From assembly GCA_947454665.1 (NCBI GenBank), contig CANGMU010000024.1, forward strand, positions 1-17,532: DNA of 17,532 nucleotides, read 5' to 3'. The stretch is from Pseudomonadota bacterium (GTDB lineage: Bacteria; Pseudomonadota; Gammaproteobacteria; Steroidobacterales; Steroidobacteraceae). The translations under genes and the position numbers were made by a program. Positions 15,367-17,532 of the stretch are shown one piece after another. Position 1 is the stretch's first letter. Each line of letters begins with the position of its first letter. The notes under the pieces are model-generated. The model worked only from the letters and a program-made list of their open reading frames with translations. It did not search any database and was not told where the DNA came from.

Positions 15367-16185
15367 GTGAATACTGCCAATCCCCCGGTCCCTGAGAATT
15401 GCAGCACGGTTGGCGTGGTGACCGTGGAGAACGCTGTGCTGAGCGCACGCGGCGTCGATGTCTATTACGGCGAGAAGCGCGCCATCAAGGACGTCAGCGT
15501 CGATATCGCTCGCAACCAGGTGCTGGCGATGATCGGCCCCTCTGGCTGTGGCAAGTCGACCTTCCTGCGCTGCCTGAACCGCATGAACGACACGATCGAA
15601 GGTTGTCGCGTGACGGGCTCGATCACGCTGGAAGGGCAGGATATCTATGACCGCAGCCAGGACGTCGTCCCGCTGCGCGCCCGCATCGGCATGGTGTTCC
15701 AGAAGCCGAACCCTTTCCCGAAGTCGATCTACGAGAACGTGGCCTATGGCCCGCGCATCCACGGCCTCGCAGCCGACCGCGTGGAGCTGGACGAAATCGT
15801 GCACACGAGCCTGCAGCGTGCGGGCTTGTGGGATGAAGTGAAGGACCGCCTGACCCAGCCCGGTACGGGACTGTCGGGCGGCCAGCAGCAGCGCCTGTGC
15901 ATCGCGCGCACGATAGCGGTGAACCCGGAAATCATCCTGATGGACGAGCCCTGTTCGGCGCTCGACCCGATCGCCACCGCGCGCATCGAAGACCTGATCG
16001 ACGAACTGCGTGAGCAGTATGCGATCGCCATCGTCACGCATTCGATGCAGCAGGCCGCGCGTGTCTCGCAGCGCACAGCCTATTTCCACCTCGGCGACCT
16101 GATCGAGGTCGGCGAGACGGATCGCATCTTCACCAATCCCCGGCACAAGCTGACCGAGGACTACATCACGGGCCGCTTCGGCTAA
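15367..16185 (+). CDS. pstB: Phosphate ABC transporter ATP-binding protein PstB
   Basis: This cytosolic ATPase drives phosphate import through PstCA. From GTG at 15367 it has 272 residues (E. coli 257). It shows Walker A GPSGCGKST (57-65), the Q-loop region VFQKPNPFPKSIYENVAYG (110-128), the signature LSGGQQQR (169-176), Walker B IILMDE (189-194), the D-loop SALD and H225. The family-specific SGCGKSTFLRCLNRMND and FPKSIYENVAYG strings separate PstB from other ABC ATPases. GAGG at 15357-15360, 6 bases before, supports the GTG start; the first 20 residues are poorly conserved, so a later start is possible. It is the last gene of the operon: no phoU follows, and dapD is convergent 22 bp away. 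Confidence 0.95.
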   Translation: MNTANPPVPENCSTVGVVTVENAVLSARGVDVYYGEKRAIKDVSVDIARNQVLAMIGPSGCGKSTFLRCLNRMNDTIEGCRVTGSITLEGQDIYDRSQDVVPLRARIGMVFQKPNPFPKSIYENVAYGPRIHGLAADRVELDEIVHTSLQRAGLWDEVKDRLTQPGTGLSGGQQQRLCIARTIAVNPEIILMDEPCSALDPIATARIEDLIDELREQYAIAIVTHSMQQAARVSQRTAYFHLGDLIEVGETDRIFTNPRHKLTEDYITGRFG

Positions 16186-16194
16186 AAGCGACCC
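16170..16194 (+). terminator. Weak hairpin at the pstB stop codon
   Basis: CGCTT (16174-16178) pairs with AAGCG (16186-16190) around a 7-base loop that includes the TAA stop (16183-16185). GGG (16170-16172) and CCC (16192-16194) extend the stem past one mismatch. There is no T-tract on the plus strand. It lies in the 22-bp convergent gap with dapD and could contribute to ending either transcript; the case is weak. Confidence 0.3.
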
Positions 16195-16207
16195 GCTCCG
16201 GACCTCG

Positions 16208-17035
<828 letters not shown>

Positions 17036-17283
17036 GGCGGTTCCGGTGAGGCGTCAAACAGGCTGCGAATCCTGCGGCCCCGGATGGGTGATGGCAAGGC
17101 CCTCCGTGTTGCCCCAGCCGGCACCCGATGCGATAAATCGTATCGGCTCTCTTGCAACAAGAAACCTGATCGCCGTGCAATCGTCGATCTGGCGCCTGTA
17201 AAGTCAGCGCAGTGCGGGTCGAGACGGTGATCCCGGATGGCTACCGAAACCTTGCGGATTCAGACCTTCTGGAGGACGCGCCA
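17036..17283. other. Divergent intergenic region between dapD and the lipoprotein gene
   Basis: These 248 bases must contain the promoters for both neighbours. Near 17130-17145 there is an AT-richer patch with a near-palindrome (CGATAAATCGTATCG), and TTGCAA occurs at 17152-17157, but no pair with correct spacing stands out on either strand. No tRNA or known riboswitch pattern was recognised. A 16-codon reading frame (17237-17287) ends over the lipoprotein start, and a strong ribosome-binding site (GGAGG, 17271-17275) precedes that start. Confidence 0.4.
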
Positions 17284-17287
17284 ATGA
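17237..17287 (+). CDS. Possible 16-residue upstream ORF overlapping the lipoprotein start
   Basis: ATG at 17237 opens a 16-codon frame (MATETLRIQTFWRTRQ) whose TGA stop (17285-17287) overlaps the lipoprotein ATG as ATGA. No good ribosome-binding site precedes it. The lipoprotein's own GGAGG lies inside this frame. It could be a coupled leader peptide, but a 16-codon frame is easily a chance event. Confidence 0.15.
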   Translation: MATETLRIQTFWRTRQ

Positions 17288-17532
17288 GACGTGAGCCGGC
17301 TTCGGCCCTGATCCTGATGTTCGCGCTGGTGGGATGTGGCGGTGGAGGCGGCAGTGCTGCCATCAATTCGGCACCGGCCTTGGCGGTGCCGCCCGGCGCG
17401 CCGACGATCGGCGCTGCCACTGCAGCAGATTCCAGCGCGAGTGTCGCGTTCACCTCGCCATCTGCCACGGGTTCGGCGGCCATCACGGGATATACCGCGA
17501 CCTGCACGGCCAACGCCGCATCGGTTACCGGG
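17284..17532 (+). CDS. Lipoprotein with fibronectin type III-like domain (3'-truncated by window edge)
   Basis: The frame opens at ATG 17284 and is still open at the window end (83 codons seen). GGAGG at 17271-17275, 8 bases before, is a strong ribosome-binding site. The N-terminus MRREPASALILMFALVGC is a type II signal peptide with lipobox L-V-G-C, so Cys18 would be lipidated; a run of five Gly follows as a flexible tether. From about residue 36 the sequence PPGAPTIGAATAADSSASVAF...ITGYTATCTA has the Pro-start, SVAF strand and ITGY-TxxC pattern of a fibronectin type III domain, often repeated in large secreted or surface proteins. The residue after Cys18 is Gly rather than Asp, so outer-membrane sorting is expected. 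Function and full length are unknown. Confidence 0.75.
   Translation, partial: MRREPASALILMFALVGCGGGGGSAAINSAPALAVPPGAPTIGAATAADSSASVAFTSPSATGSAAITGYTATCTANAASVTG

Noticed and set aside
17200..17283. Possible riboswitch leader before the lipoprotein gene
   Set aside because: GGATGGCTACCGAAACC looked faintly like part of a c-di-GMP riboswitch, but the conserved core and paired helices could not be found.

Overview
The window is GC-rich, gene-dense DNA from a Gram-negative proteobacterium, most likely a gammaproteobacterium outside the Enterobacteriaceae, although a betaproteobacterium cannot be excluded. The support is a yoaA-tsaB pair overlapping by ATGA (the same neighbours as in E. coli), DsbB, an outer-membrane porin, GTP-type PEP carboxykinase, a succinylase-type DapD/DapE pair, and PhoB/PhoR/PhoU/Pst proteins of proteobacterial type. 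Genus cannot be read from the sequence by eye. No tRNA, rRNA, insertion sequence, CRISPR array or phage gene was seen.

Layout. (1) Positions 2-757 hold the 3' part of a class III adenylate cyclase with a C-terminal FHA domain. It is convergent with pckG (783-2555, minus), and a strong hairpin lies between them. (2) Divergent from pckG, yoaA (2735-4708) and tsaB (4705-5412) encode a DNA helicase and a t6A-tRNA biosynthesis protein. (3) phoB (5491), phoR (6193), phoU (7562) and dsbB (8300) follow on the plus strand. (4) dapE (8821-9954) is on the minus strand, convergent with dsbB. (5) Divergent from dapE is the phosphate uptake operon pstS - porin - pstC - pstA - pstB (10198-16185), with no phoU at its end. 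(6) dapD (16208-17035, minus) is convergent with pstB. (7) The window ends in the start of a lipoprotein with a fibronectin type III-like domain (17284 onward).

How it works together. About 11 kb of the window is a nearly complete phosphate regulon: the PhoR sensor kinase, PhoB regulator, PhoU signalling adaptor, PstSCAB transporter and an outer-membrane channel to feed it. Three promoters (phoB, phoU, pstS) carry a Pho-box-like pair of 7-mers with the same 4-bp spacer and 11-bp period: CTGCAAT-N4-TTGTCAT at phoB, TCGTAAT-N4-CTGTCAC at phoU and CTGCAAT-N4-TTGTCAC at pstS. This suggests PhoB controls all three units. The pst operon lies between dapE and dapD, two lysine/peptidoglycan genes that are often neighbours in proteobacteria.

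I see no clearly new biological system. The points most worth a second look are the shared Pho-box architecture, the split regulon order (phoU away from pst, pst between the dap genes), an adenylate cyclase whose transition-state Asn appears to be His, a long hairpin between the porin and pstC genes, and four genes that appear to start with GTG or TTG.
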